In this document: positions 44,420 through 53,170 of the stretch, in pieces
Layout: each line of letters starts with the position of its first letter
How positions within the stretch are numbered: the stretch's first letter is position 1
Origin: Bacillus sp. SD088
Lineage (GTDB): Bacteria > Bacillota > Bacilli > Bacillales > Bacillaceae_C
Length of the DNA stretch: 64,000 bases
Direction of reading: 5' to 3'
NCBI RefSeq assembly: GCF_017355205.1
Contig: NZ_JADIJK010000006.1
Coordinates: 1-64,000 of the forward strand
Position numbers and translations under genes: made by a program
The notes under the pieces: model-generated
Seen by the model: only the letters and a program-made list of their open reading frames with translations
Database searches by the model: none
What the model was told of the DNA's origin: nothing

Positions 44420-44941
44420 TTGAGACTTAGACAAATGGCAGTAGCTTTCCTTCAGAATGAAGAACAAGAAGTTTTGTTCCTGCAAAAAAGGGCGAAGAAC
44501 ACTTTTTTAGCTGGGCACTTGGTTCCAATTGGTGGACATATTGACGGTGATGAGATCAATGATCCTAAAAAGGCATGTATTAGAGAGATAGAAGAAGAAA
44601 CCGGGATAAAAAGTGATTGTATAGAAGATTTATCACTTAGATACATTGTTCATAGAGTGAAAGACAATCAAGAAATTCGAATCCAATATGTCTTTTTTGG
44701 AAATATCTCAAAAAATTCTACTCTAATTGAAAGCGATGAAGGTACATTAGAATGGCTAAATTGTTCGGAAATACCAAATCGGAATGTTTCAGAGACTACC
44801 ATTGAAATTGCAAGACATTACTTGGAATTAGGAGCAGCGACTGAAAAAACATACGTAGGTTCAATGAGCTCGTTAAATGGAAATCCACAGATTAATTGGG
44901 CACTTTTAGAAGACTGGGAACCATCCTTTTTCAATTATTAG
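44420..44941 (+). CDS. NUDIX hydrolase
   Basis: A 173-residue NUDIX enzyme. The box is GGHIDGDEINDPKKACIREIEEETGI near residues 38-63, which has a two- to three-residue insertion compared with the usual 23-residue spacing; REIEEETG is intact. TTG 44420 is preferred, eight bases from AGAAGG, although TTG 44402 also opens the frame. The HIT gene begins 20 bases after its stop. Confidence 0.84.
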   Translation: MRLRQMAVAFLQNEEQEVLFLQKRAKNTFLAGHLVPIGGHIDGDEINDPKKACIREIEEETGIKSDCIEDLSLRYIVHRVKDNQEIRIQYVFFGNISKNSTLIESDEGTLEWLNCSEIPNRNVSETTIEIARHYLELGAATEKTYVGSMSSLNGNPQINWALLEDWEPSFFNY

Positions 44942-44960
44942 AAAAACAAAAGGAGGGATA

Positions 44961-45434
44961 ATGATGTCTTTTTCACATAAACCTGAAGCATACGAATGTC
45001 CATTTTGTCGGATTGTGTCAGGAAATGAACGACCAAATAAAGGAACAAAACAAAGGGACATTATCTATCAGAATAAACACGTAACGGCATTTATCGCAAG
45101 TAAATGGTGGCCGAATAACAAGGGGCATGTTCTCGTTATTCCGAATAAGCACTTTGAAAATATATATGCACTGCCAGCAGAAATGGCTGCTGAAATTCAC
45201 CGTGCTGCTCAATTGACAGCACTTGCGATGAAACATACATATGGATGTGATGGAATTTCTACTCGACAACATAATGAGCCTGCTGGAAATCAAGATGTAT
45301 GGCATTATCATCTTCACGTTTATCCGAGGTATGCAAACGATACACTCTATTTAACCAAAGGGTATGGGACTGAACCAGATCAACGTCATTTCTATGCAGA
45401 AAAATTACGTTCGTGGATTCAAGAAAACAATTAG
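44961..45434 (+). CDS. HIT family hydrolase
   Basis: A 157-residue histidine-triad protein. The motif WHYHLHVYPRY near residues 114-124 gives the His-x-His-x-His catalytic triad of nucleotidylyl hydrolases and transferases. A CPFCRIVSGNE zinc-like pair appears at residues 13-23, typical of Hint-branch members. AAAGGAGGGATA precedes the start. It sits between two NUDIX genes with short gaps, which suggests cleanup of nucleotide-type metabolites. Confidence 0.9.
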   Translation: MMSFSHKPEAYECPFCRIVSGNERPNKGTKQRDIIYQNKHVTAFIASKWWPNNKGHVLVIPNKHFENIYALPAEMAAEIHRAAQLTALAMKHTYGCDGISTRQHNEPAGNQDVWHYHLHVYPRYANDTLYLTKGYGTEPDQRHFYAEKLRSWIQENN

Positions 45435-45471
45435 TTTCTTATGACAAATAAAGAGTAGGAGGAAGTTGATT

Positions 45472-45930
45472 TTGCAAAAACCATTTCATCACTTAGCAAG
45501 AGGTCTGGTCGTTTGTGACGATAAAATATTACTGGCAAAAGCGAAAGGGCAGACAAATACTTTTTTACCTGGAGGCCATATCGAATTTGGAGAAAGCGCC
45601 AAAGATGCATTGAAACGAGAAATCAATGAAGAGTTGGGGATCCCTTGTACAGTGGGGCGTTTTCTCGGTGTGGTTGAACATAAATGGGAGCTAGATCAAG
45701 TCGTTCATTGCGAAATCAATCAGGTATTTGAAATCCATAGTAGCAACTTACACCTTGATGTCAATCCAACCGCAATCGAACCACATCTTGAATTTTTTTG
45801 GTGCCACGGAGGAGATTTAGATCAGCAATGTTTGCAGCCTTATCCTTTCAGACATTTAATCCAAAAGTACCTGAATGGAAATAAGGATGTTTGGTGGGAA
45901 AGCACAGTGAACTTGGATTTTGATGATTAA
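45472..45930 (+). CDS. NUDIX hydrolase
   Basis: A 152-residue NUDIX protein. The box GGHIEFGESAKDALKREINEELGI near residues 36-59 is complete and NTFLPGGH precedes it. The start is a TTG at 45472, 9 bases from AGGAGG; the other TTG at 45466 is too close to that site. It follows the HIT gene by 37 bases and precedes a small membrane protein by 48 bases. Its place next to HIT and NUDIX genes is its main contextual clue. Confidence 0.87.
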   Translation: MQKPFHHLARGLVVCDDKILLAKAKGQTNTFLPGGHIEFGESAKDALKREINEELGIPCTVGRFLGVVEHKWELDQVVHCEINQVFEIHSSNLHLDVNPTAIEPHLEFFWCHGGDLDQQCLQPYPFRHLIQKYLNGNKDVWWESTVNLDFDD

Positions 45931-45978
45931 ATATTTAAACCTTATTAAAATGTACAAATACAATCAAGGAGAAGATAA

Positions 45979-46308
45979 ATGTATAGTTACGAACCTTTTG
46001 AAACCTTAGGTGTATTCACTTTGCTTAGACCTGTTTTTTGGACTATTTTACTTATGACTTTACTCTTGTTTTTAGGGGTAATTATCCCAAAAGTCCGAAA
46101 GAAATTGATCAACGGAGTCACGGTACTTAGCCTATCCTTCATTTTAGTTTTCGTTTCGGCCCAACTGTTATTTTTCGATGGAATTATTGTAGATGAACTT
46201 GGACTAGGTGGGGATGCTGTAAGTTCTTATCTGTTCTTAGCAATTGCAGGCTTTTCATTAGCGAATATTCTGATTTACTTTTCGTCAAGATTAAAAAGAG
46301 GTTCATAA
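45979..46308 (+). CDS. Small membrane protein
   Basis: A 109-residue protein with three predicted transmembrane helices (about residues 14-36, 42-64 and 84-103), basic loops inside, and a short acidic loop FDGIIVDELGLGGDAVSS between helices 2 and 3. AAGGAGAAGATAA precedes the start. I do not recognise the family. A 40-residue membrane peptide follows 17 bases later, so the two may be cotranscribed and interact. Confidence 0.6.
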   Translation: MYSYEPFETLGVFTLLRPVFWTILLMTLLLFLGVIIPKVRKKLINGVTVLSLSFILVFVSAQLLFFDGIIVDELGLGGDAVSSYLFLAIAGFSLANILIYFSSRLKRGS

Positions 46309-46325
46309 ATACAGGAGGGATTTAA

Positions 46326-46448
46326 ATGGTCCTTATAGTCCTTATTATAATCGCTATCATCATGCTTAGCATAGAAATCCAGTTAAGAAAAGCGAATAAA
46401 CAAAATGAAGAGATGATAGATTTATTGAAAAAACTGGATAGAAAATAA
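46326..46448 (+). CDS. 40-residue single-pass membrane protein
   Basis: ATG 46326 lies 8 bases after AGGAGGGA and opens a 40-codon frame: a 16-residue hydrophobic helix VLIVLIIIAIIMLSIE at the N-terminus and a basic/acidic tail IQLRKANKQNEEMIDLLKK. The strong ribosome binding site and the clean helix-plus-coil layout argue that it is real. Function is unknown; similar short peptides occur beside small membrane proteins in Bacillus. Confidence 0.6.
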   Translation: MVLIVLIIIAIIMLSIEIQLRKANKQNEEMIDLLKKLDRK

Positions 46449-46535
46449 TGACTTTCCTGGCGACGACTTTTTAAATAAAAAGCAAAAAGGTTTATCCAGT
46501 ACATATTAGAGAAAAAATGGGGGAGTGTTAACCAA

Positions 46536-47255
46536 ATGAATATTATAAACGTATTAGACAAGGGCTATGTTCGACTTGTAAATCATATGGGTTCAGATTT
46601 AACAGTAGTAAATGCTGCAAGAGTTTCTTATGCAAAAGAATCCATAGAATTGAATGAGAAAGATGTTAAGTTAATTAAATTTTTAGCTAGAGAAGGTCAT
46701 ACTTCTCCATTTAGACATGTAATCATTCAATTTGAAGTGTATGCACCACTCATGGTAGCCAGACAATGGTGGAAATATGTAATTGGTTCTTCTCACCAAG
46801 AAGGTACAGGAGATAGTTTAGATGCTTGGAATGAATCAAGTCGAAGGTACATAACAGAAGAGCCAACTTTTTATATTCCTTCCAGCAAAGAATGGAGAAG
46901 TAAACCAAAGAATTCTAAGCAAGGTAGCGGTGAAATAGTTACGTTGGAAATTGGCGATAAATATAGCAGTGAGCTTATGGCCTATGTTGACGAGGGATTA
47001 GGCAAATATGAAGCAGCTCTAAAAGATGGAATATGTCCAGAACAAGCGAGATTATTTCTCCCTGCATATGGAATGTATGTACGTTGGTATTGGACTGCAT
47101 CCTTACAGTCGGTTTGTCATTTTCTAAATCAAAGATTAGAACATGATGCTCAAAAGGAAATTCAAGAATATGCAAAGGCTATTCTTGAATTAAGTAAACC
47201 ATTATATCCAAATGCTATAGACGACCTTATAAAAAACAATGATAATACTAACTAA
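46536..47255 (+). CDS. thyX: Flavin-dependent thymidylate synthase ThyX, variant subgroup
   Basis: Makes dTMP from dUMP with methylene-tetrahydrofolate, NADPH and FAD. At 239 residues it is full length. ARVSYAKES and HTSPFRHVIIQFEVYAPLMVARQWW are typical ThyX blocks. The catalytic signature RHRxxSxNExSxRY is altered: after RQWW it reads KYVIGSSHQEG and only then WNESSRRY, so the RHR part is replaced and about 10 residues are inserted. The start follows GGGGGAGTG. No folate gene is nearby. Confidence 0.85.
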   Translation: MNIINVLDKGYVRLVNHMGSDLTVVNAARVSYAKESIELNEKDVKLIKFLAREGHTSPFRHVIIQFEVYAPLMVARQWWKYVIGSSHQEGTGDSLDAWNESSRRYITEEPTFYIPSSKEWRSKPKNSKQGSGEIVTLEIGDKYSSELMAYVDEGLGKYEAALKDGICPEQARLFLPAYGMYVRWYWTASLQSVCHFLNQRLEHDAQKEIQEYAKAILELSKPLYPNAIDDLIKNNDNTN

Positions 47256-47410
47256 AAAGCTCCAATTCTATTAGAGGTAATGTTTTAGCTGCTATTAAAT
47301 AATTTTAGGTTTAAAGAAAGGCTAAAAGAATGGTAAGAAGGGGGTGTAAAATACTGTCCAGAGCTGAATTAATGGGAGGATAGAGTAGAACATTATGAGT
47401 GGGTGGTGAT

Positions 47411-47964
47411 TTGTTAAAATCATTGGTGTATTTCTTGATCGGGATGGGACGATCGGTGGTGATGGTGGAGGGGTCCATCCGTTTGAATTTACTCCCTATG
47501 ATTTTTCCGCAGAAGCAATTAAACGCTTAAATGACAAAGGAATCAAAGTGTATCTCTTCACCAACCAAAGCTGGATCGGGATGGGAAAGTTTTCAGAACA
47601 AACATTTTTAGAAGGCACCAATAAATTGATTGGAGCTTTAAAAGAAAAGAATGCCTTTTTAGATGGGATTTATTTTTGTCCACACACACCAGAAGAAAAT
47701 TGTGAATGCCGGAAACCTCAACCAACGTTATTGCGGCAGGCTCAGAAGGAACGTAATGTGGATTTGAAAAAATGCTATATTGTTGGTGATCGATGGAGTG
47801 ATATGGCATCTGCTGCTAATGTTGGTTCAAAAAAGATATTAGTGAAAACAGGTAGAGGTTTACAGTCACTGCAAGAACAATCTAACAAACAGATAACGCT
47901 TGATCATGTTGCAGATAATGTGCTGGATGCCACTCAGTGGATACTTTCAGATTTAAATATATAG
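47411..47964 (+). pseudogene. HAD-IIIA family phosphatase with broken 5' end
   Basis: A phosphatase of about 180 residues with intact HAD motifs: IGVFLDRDGTIGG (nucleophile Asp and general acid), YLFTNQSW, the CxxC-like zinc loop CPHTPEENCECRKPQP, and VGDRWSDM. It resembles histidinol-phosphatase/heptose-bisphosphatase. TTG 47411 with a ggtgat ribosome site is out of frame by one base; an A-tract AAAA at 47416-47419 right after it would restore the frame with one extra A. In-frame codons up to the upstream TGA offer only ATC or ATT. Either a single-base deletion or near-cognate initiation. Confidence 0.6.
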
Positions 47965-48040
47965 ATATCTAGATGTGATTATCTTTTGAGGCAAGGTGTA
48001 TAGGGCTGGTTTAATTTTGTTTGGAAAGAGGCGGAGAGAA

Positions 48041-48834
48041 ATGGGAAGTCAAAAAGTGTTGTATGATGTAATGAAACACCAAGAATGGATACCCCCTCAT
48101 AGTGAGCAATGGTATAAGCAATTAGGTACGGAGATTGGAGAATATAATTACCTTGGAAATCCCAATTTGCTGAACCAACGGCAGCGATGATATTGGCCGA
48201 AAGAATATCTAAATATGTGGGAAAGAACACCAGAATCCTTGATATTGGATGTGGACACTGTGAATTTGCATATCAATGGGCAGCAAAGGCAAAAGAAGTT
48301 GTTGGCATAGATGCTATAAATGGCTTTATTGAAACGGCAAATAAAAATAAACCTACAAATTCAATTCGATTTTTGAACATACATGCGGAGGAGAAACTAC
48401 CTTTCCCTGACCATTATTTTGACTTAGTGTATACAAAAAAGGGCCATGGTTGTACGAAGAAACCTCTCGGATAACGAAATCAGGTGGTATCATTATGGGG
48501 CTTTTCACGGTGGAACTGATGGAGGGCTTCGGAGACAATTTCCCGGTTTATATCATCCGCTGCCTGTAAATCCGTTTAACCTTGAGCTTATTAAAAGTAA
48601 CTATAAAATGAATGAATTAACAGACCTGGATATTGAGTTTATGAGGAAGTAGAGTATTTATCTACCCCAGAAGATGTTTTAATCAAAAAATGCTTTGAAC
48701 AAAGCCAATCCTTAAAGAATCTTGCTTGGCAGAAATGTCTAAAAGATGTTGAAGAAATTTTTGATAAAAATGCAGCGACAAAGGGATTGAAGGTCATTAA
48801 TTATCACCACATAATCACCGTTAGGAATAAGTAA
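48041..48834 (+). pseudogene. Decayed SAM-dependent methyltransferase
   Basis: ATG 48041 after GGCGGAGAG starts a methyltransferase of the YPWKSQFAEP type. The SAM-binding motif ILDIGCGHCEFAYQWA is intact, but the frame changes at about 48150 and again at the aaaaaaggg run near 48435; a third and fourth change follow around 48569 and 48650, where fragments such as NPFNLELIKSNYK and DVEEIFDKNAATKGL are readable in other frames. Rejoined, it makes about 260 residues. The gene is no longer functional. Confidence 0.82.
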
Positions 48835-48870
48835 TAATCGAAATGCTCAAAGGAAATGAGGGTGAGAAAA

Positions 48871-49548
48871 GTGAAATATTTTATTTTGACGGGAGCTTCA
48901 CGAGGGATAGGCGAATCTATATGTGAAAAATTATTATTAAAAAATCACCATGTGATATGTGTTTCAAGGAAGAGAAATGATTCACTCGTTTCACTGGCAA
49001 ACGCTAAAAACGTTAAATTGGATTATTTCGAATATGATCTAAATAATTTATATGGAATAGAAGAGCTGATGGAAAAAATTATTGCGAAGGTTGATGCTTC
49101 TGTTGTTGAGTCTTTGTCTCTCATTAATAATGCAGGTTTAGTTTTTTCGCAAAAGATTGAAGAGACAGAACCAGACTCCATTATAAACCTAATGAATGTT
49201 AATTTACTTTCCCCAATGATCTTAACTTCGAGTTTTATCAAAAATGCTGAACAGTATGATGTTGAGAAAAAAATACTAAATGTTTCATCTGGTTCCTCAT
49301 TTAATTTATCTCCTAGTGGAAGTTGTTATTCCACATCGAAGGCAGGGCTTGAAACTTTCACAAAAAGTATTGGAATAGAGACAAAGAATGTTAAAATCAT
49401 GGCGATTCGGCCGGGCATGGTTGACACAGATATGCATAAAGATACTGTGAACAGAAAAGAGTTAAAGTCGGCTGATTATGCAGCTAAGAGAATTCTTACT
49501 TTTTTGTTTGAAAGATTTAAACATGGAAAAGTAGTAAGGGCTTGGTAA
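48871..49548 (+). CDS. SDR-family reductase, second YueD-like paralogue
   Basis: A 225-residue short-chain reductase. GASRGIGESICEKLL at residue 8, LINNAG near 89, and the catalytic set SSGSSFNLSPSGSCYSTSKAG (Tyr near 151) parallel the YueD-like protein at 33136, with which it shares the start MKYFI and overall order; it lacks about 28 residues at the C-terminus. GTG 48871 is preferred behind GAGGGTGAG. Benzil reductase or a related ketone reductase is the family inference. Confidence 0.85.
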   Translation: MKYFILTGASRGIGESICEKLLLKNHHVICVSRKRNDSLVSLANAKNVKLDYFEYDLNNLYGIEELMEKIIAKVDASVVESLSLINNAGLVFSQKIEETEPDSIINLMNVNLLSPMILTSSFIKNAEQYDVEKKILNVSSGSSFNLSPSGSCYSTSKAGLETFTKSIGIETKNVKIMAIRPGMVDTDMHKDTVNRKELKSADYAAKRILTFLFERFKHGKVVRAW

Positions 49549-49950
49549 CATTAAGGGAGCAGTTTAATAGCTGGTAATCATAGATTACTTGAAAAGAACT
49601 TATTTCAGTTTTATATAGTTCATTAGATCTTGAGAAGGAGACTAGTATTGAATTTTCCCTTAATCGTAGTTTTTTAAACAGAGCGGTGACATTAGATTGA
49701 ACTTGATTGAAATGTCTTGACATGGAACTACTAAAAGTATGATTGGGGGATTTTTATTTAAATTGTTTTCGGTATAGAAGTACTTTTGCCCTTATGATAA
49801 GGTTATCCATACTATACTAGAAAGTGAGTGATGATTGTGAAATTGGAAAAAATATTCGAGACTTCAATTATATTAGAGGTGCGGAAGGGATAATCACGCT
49901 TCAATTGAGAACCTTTCCGTGCTTAAAACAAAACACGGAGGGACTAGCGA

Positions 49951-50721
49951 ATGTCGTTTAGTAATTATGGAGAACTATGTACTGAAGTTTATGATTTAAC
50001 GAAAAAAATCGGGCAATCGTTTAACGGAGATATAGAATACTACAAAGATAGACTAAAACCTGCCAAGGGAAGAATTCTTGAAGCAATGGTTGGTTCCGGT
50101 CGAGTTATTATTCCGCTTCTTGAATCCGGATTCATAATTGATGGGGTTGACTCTTCTCCTGAAATGTTGGTTTCTTGTCAACAACGCTGTGAAGAACGTG
50201 GATTGAAGCCAAACTTATATCAAGCAGATTTGAAAGAACTTTCTTTGCCAAACAAATATGAAGCTATTATTATCCCCGCTGGCTCATTTTTGTTGATTGA
50301 AAAGCGTGAAGATTCGATTGCAGTATTAAAGAAACTCTTTGACCATCTCCAACCAGGTGGACGTCTTATTCTAGACCTTTTTTTACCAGACAATATTAGT
50401 CCAGAGCCTATAGATAAGACTAAAATAACTCCATTCACCATGCCCAATGGCGATACTATTACCATGGAAGATAGGCTCGTTGAGGTAGATATTTTTAATC
50501 AATGCAAAGTTTCTTATCTGAAATATGAGAAATGGCGTAATGGCGAATTAATCCAAACTGAATTACAGCGGTTTGCATTGCGTTGGTATGGTGTAGAGGA
50601 ATTCAAATTTGTGTTAGAGAGTGTCGGTTTTTCTGATGTTGTTATATCTGCGGATTTCGAATATGGTAAACAACCGACCAACGGTAACCAAGAATTCATT
50701 TATGAAGCTGTGAGAAAATAA
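49951..50721 (+). CDS. Class I SAM-dependent methyltransferase
   Basis: A 256-residue methyltransferase. SAM-binding motif I is ILEAMVGSGRVIIPLLESG near residue 47, with GVDSSPEMLVSCQQR as the acidic-loop strand, LYQADLKELSLPNKYEAIIIPAGSFLLI as motif post-I to II, and LQPGGRLILDLFLP as motif III. All motifs are intact. ACGGAGGGACTAGCG precedes the start. The 400 bases upstream (49549-49950) contain a possible promoter (tactat near 49812) and a short 20-codon frame, but nothing more. The methyl acceptor is unknown. Confidence 0.87.
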   Translation: MSFSNYGELCTEVYDLTKKIGQSFNGDIEYYKDRLKPAKGRILEAMVGSGRVIIPLLESGFIIDGVDSSPEMLVSCQQRCEERGLKPNLYQADLKELSLPNKYEAIIIPAGSFLLIEKREDSIAVLKKLFDHLQPGGRLILDLFLPDNISPEPIDKTKITPFTMPNGDTITMEDRLVEVDIFNQCKVSYLKYEKWRNGELIQTELQRFALRWYGVEEFKFVLESVGFSDVVISADFEYGKQPTNGNQEFIYEAVRK

Positions 50722-50886
50722 TAGATGGATTCTGAAATGAACAAATCAAGCCCTAACTGTTAAAGCAGTAACGGGTTTGATTTGTGTTTATGTTGAAAAT
50801 AACTTACTGCCTGTTTTGTATAAATTATACTTCAAGCAAGCGGTAAGTCATCCTATTTGATAATACAATCTGAGGAGGTTTTTAGC

Positions 50887-52152
50887 TTGAGAATAATGGT
50901 TGATCCGGTTCAATCCCTAATTGATGAGCCAGTTAGAATCAAAGTTTTAGGACTTCAAGCAGGACAATTGGTAACGATCCAAGCACGGCGAACGTCTCAG
51001 AATAATAGCATGCATTTCTCTTCACGGGGAGAGTATATTGCGGATGAAAGCGGTGAAGTGGATCTTGGATTGCATCCATCAATTGGTGGTACTTATCAAG
51101 GAATTGATCCGATGGGACTTTTTTGGTCACTTCAAATCGAAAAAGTAGTTCAGCAGGATAATAGTGAGTCCGCTAGGCAAGGCGCCAATTTTCCCCATGA
51201 GGTTACCCTTGAAGTTCGAAACGCTGATCATGAGATCTTATGCACAAAGGACTTGAAGAGGTTATGGCTATCGGAAGATATTGTAAGAACCCCGATTCGT
51301 GAAAATGGCCTAGTAGCAACATTATTTTCTCCTAAAGATGGAATTTCACGTCCTGGCGTCATTTTTTTAAGTGGCTCTGAGGGAGGAGTAAATGAGTACA
51401 TGTCTGCGATGCTTGCATCTCATGGATTCACAACCTTAGCATTGGCCTATTTTGGAATAGAAGGACTCCCTGAAAGACTTGCAAATATTCCGTTAGAGTA
51501 TGTAGAAAAAGCGATTACTTGGATGGAAAGTCAAGAAGATGTCAAATCGGGTTGGCTAGGTATCCATGGAACATCCAAGGGTACCGAGGTTGCGTTACTA
51601 AGTGGGACTCTTTTTCAACAAATAAAAGCCGTCGTTGCGTTAAATGGATGGGCTGTATCTTTTGCAGGTATTGTGCCATGGTCAGATGCTGAAACGCTGC
51701 CACCATCATGGACTTATAATGGGAAACCAATCCCTTATGCTACGCCAAATAACCCAAAAGCAGTAGCATTAGAATGCTTGAGAATGTTTAAAGCGAATGA
51801 GGGAAATCCTTATGTGATGTGGTATAGACATCTTGGTTCAGATCCGGAAGTAGTGGAGAAGGCAACGATCCCAGTTGAAAAAATCAAAGGACCGATCATG
51901 TTTATTACAGGACAAGAAGATGGTGTTGTGCCAGATTTTTCGAAAACGGGCATGGAGCGCCTAAAGAAGTACAATCACCCATACGAGTATCATCATTATA
52001 ATTATCAAGGCGGGACGCATTCCATCGGTATCCCGTATCTGTTCGTAGCCAATGCGGGAACCCATACAAAGGAGACAGCCCTTGCAAGTCAAGATTCATG
52101 GATAAAAACAAAGGAATTTTTTATGAGAAGCTTTCTGAATGCGACTTCCTAA
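50887..52152 (+). CDS. Acyl-CoA thioesterase/BAAT-type alpha/beta hydrolase
   Basis: A 421-residue protein of the bile-acid-CoA:amino-acid N-acyltransferase / acyl-CoA thioesterase family. An N-terminal beta-sandwich (residues 1-120, SLIDEPVRIKVLGLQAGQLVTIQ; GTYQGIDPMGLFWSL) precedes the hydrolase domain, where the nucleophile elbow is GIHGTSKGTEVAL near residue 230; Asp and His in ITGQEDGVV and GGTHSIGIPY complete the triad. TTG 50887 follows GAGGAGG by 8 bases. Bacterial members are implicated in dipeptide or peptide-like conjugate hydrolysis. Confidence 0.85.
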   Translation: MRIMVDPVQSLIDEPVRIKVLGLQAGQLVTIQARRTSQNNSMHFSSRGEYIADESGEVDLGLHPSIGGTYQGIDPMGLFWSLQIEKVVQQDNSESARQGANFPHEVTLEVRNADHEILCTKDLKRLWLSEDIVRTPIRENGLVATLFSPKDGISRPGVIFLSGSEGGVNEYMSAMLASHGFTTLALAYFGIEGLPERLANIPLEYVEKAITWMESQEDVKSGWLGIHGTSKGTEVALLSGTLFQQIKAVVALNGWAVSFAGIVPWSDAETLPPSWTYNGKPIPYATPNNPKAVALECLRMFKANEGNPYVMWYRHLGSDPEVVEKATIPVEKIKGPIMFITGQEDGVVPDFSKTGMERLKKYNHPYEYHHYNYQGGTHSIGIPYLFVANAGTHTKETALASQDSWIKTKEFFMRSFLNATS

Positions 52153-52303
52153 CGGGGAAGGAATTAATTCATGATAACTAGAAGATGTGATTTCAATGGA
52201 GTAAATAATTTTTAGCCTGGTGCAACCGACCATAAGCCTCCATTGATGGTAGCCTCATTTAATATAGAAGTCCAAGCGTTTAAGGAAGGAACGTATACAT
52301 TTT

Positions 52304-53161
52304 ATGAACACAAAACTAATTATTGTCGAGGGATTACCTGGGTTTGGAAAATCAACCACCGCAGAGCTTATTAAAGACATTCTTTCAGAGAATAATAAGG
52401 AAGTCGAACTAGTTTTAGAAGGGAACTTAGAGCACCCGGCAGATTATAATGGGGTAGCCTGGTTCACTAAAGATGAATTTGAGAGGATCTTATCCATTAG
52501 CGGAAGTTTCAAAGAGGTTTTTTTAAATAGAGTAATAGAGAAAGATCGCCATTATTTTTTGCCATATAGTAAGATAAAAAATGAATTTGGTGATCAGTTT
52601 CCGAATGAATTATTGAACGGAATTTTTAAAAAGGATATATATGAATTACCATTTGCGAAAAATGTGGAGTTAATTGATAGCAAGTGGACTGAATTTGCGA
52701 ACAATGCCATTCATGATCATAAAACCTATATTTTTGAATGCTGCTTTATCCAAAATCCCTTAACGATTGGTATGATAAAATATGGTGAAGAAGAAGAGAA
52801 AATAATTGATTATGTAAAGCGACTAGAAAGGCATATAGAGCGCTTAGATCCCATTTTAGTTTATATTGAACAAGATGACCTTGCATATTCGTTTAAAAAG
52901 GCGGTCAGGGAAAGACCAAAAGCCTGGTCAGAAGGATTTATACAATACTACACAACTCTAGGCTACGGGAAGCAACAGGGATACGAAGGGATAGAAGGAA
53001 CGATTAAAGTATTAGAAACAAGAAGAGAGTTAGAAATGAAAATAGTGAATAAGTTAAATATCAAAAAGCTGACAATAAATAATTCAGACTATGACAAGGA
53101 GAAATATAAATCAGGTTTAACGGAAAAATTGGAATGGTTAATATCTACTCATGAAAGGTAA
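52304..53161 (+). CDS. P-loop NTPase, kinase-like hypothetical protein
   Basis: A 285-residue protein with an N-terminal Walker A, EGLPGFGKSTTAELIKD (residues 9-25), and a Walker-B-like strand KTYIFECCFIQNP near 145. The remainder is helical (EYVKRLERHIERLDPILVYIEQ). The pattern fits small deoxynucleoside/metabolite kinases or aminoglycoside-type modifying P-loop enzymes in Bacillus; I do not recognise a defined family. Its gene ends 9 bases before the serine-hydrolase gene and may be cotranscribed. Confidence 0.7.
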   Translation: MNTKLIIVEGLPGFGKSTTAELIKDILSENNKEVELVLEGNLEHPADYNGVAWFTKDEFERILSISGSFKEVFLNRVIEKDRHYFLPYSKIKNEFGDQFPNELLNGIFKKDIYELPFAKNVELIDSKWTEFANNAIHDHKTYIFECCFIQNPLTIGMIKYGEEEEKIIDYVKRLERHIERLDPILVYIEQDDLAYSFKKAVRERPKAWSEGFIQYYTTLGYGKQQGYEGIEGTIKVLETRRELEMKIVNKLNIKKLTINNSDYDKEKYKSGLTEKLEWLISTHER

Positions 53162-53170
53162 ACGAGGCGA

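Noticed and set aside
49800-49895. 20-codon frame after a tactat -10 as a leader peptide for the methyltransferase
   Set aside because: No attenuator hairpins or biased codons follow, so a regulatory reading is unsupported.
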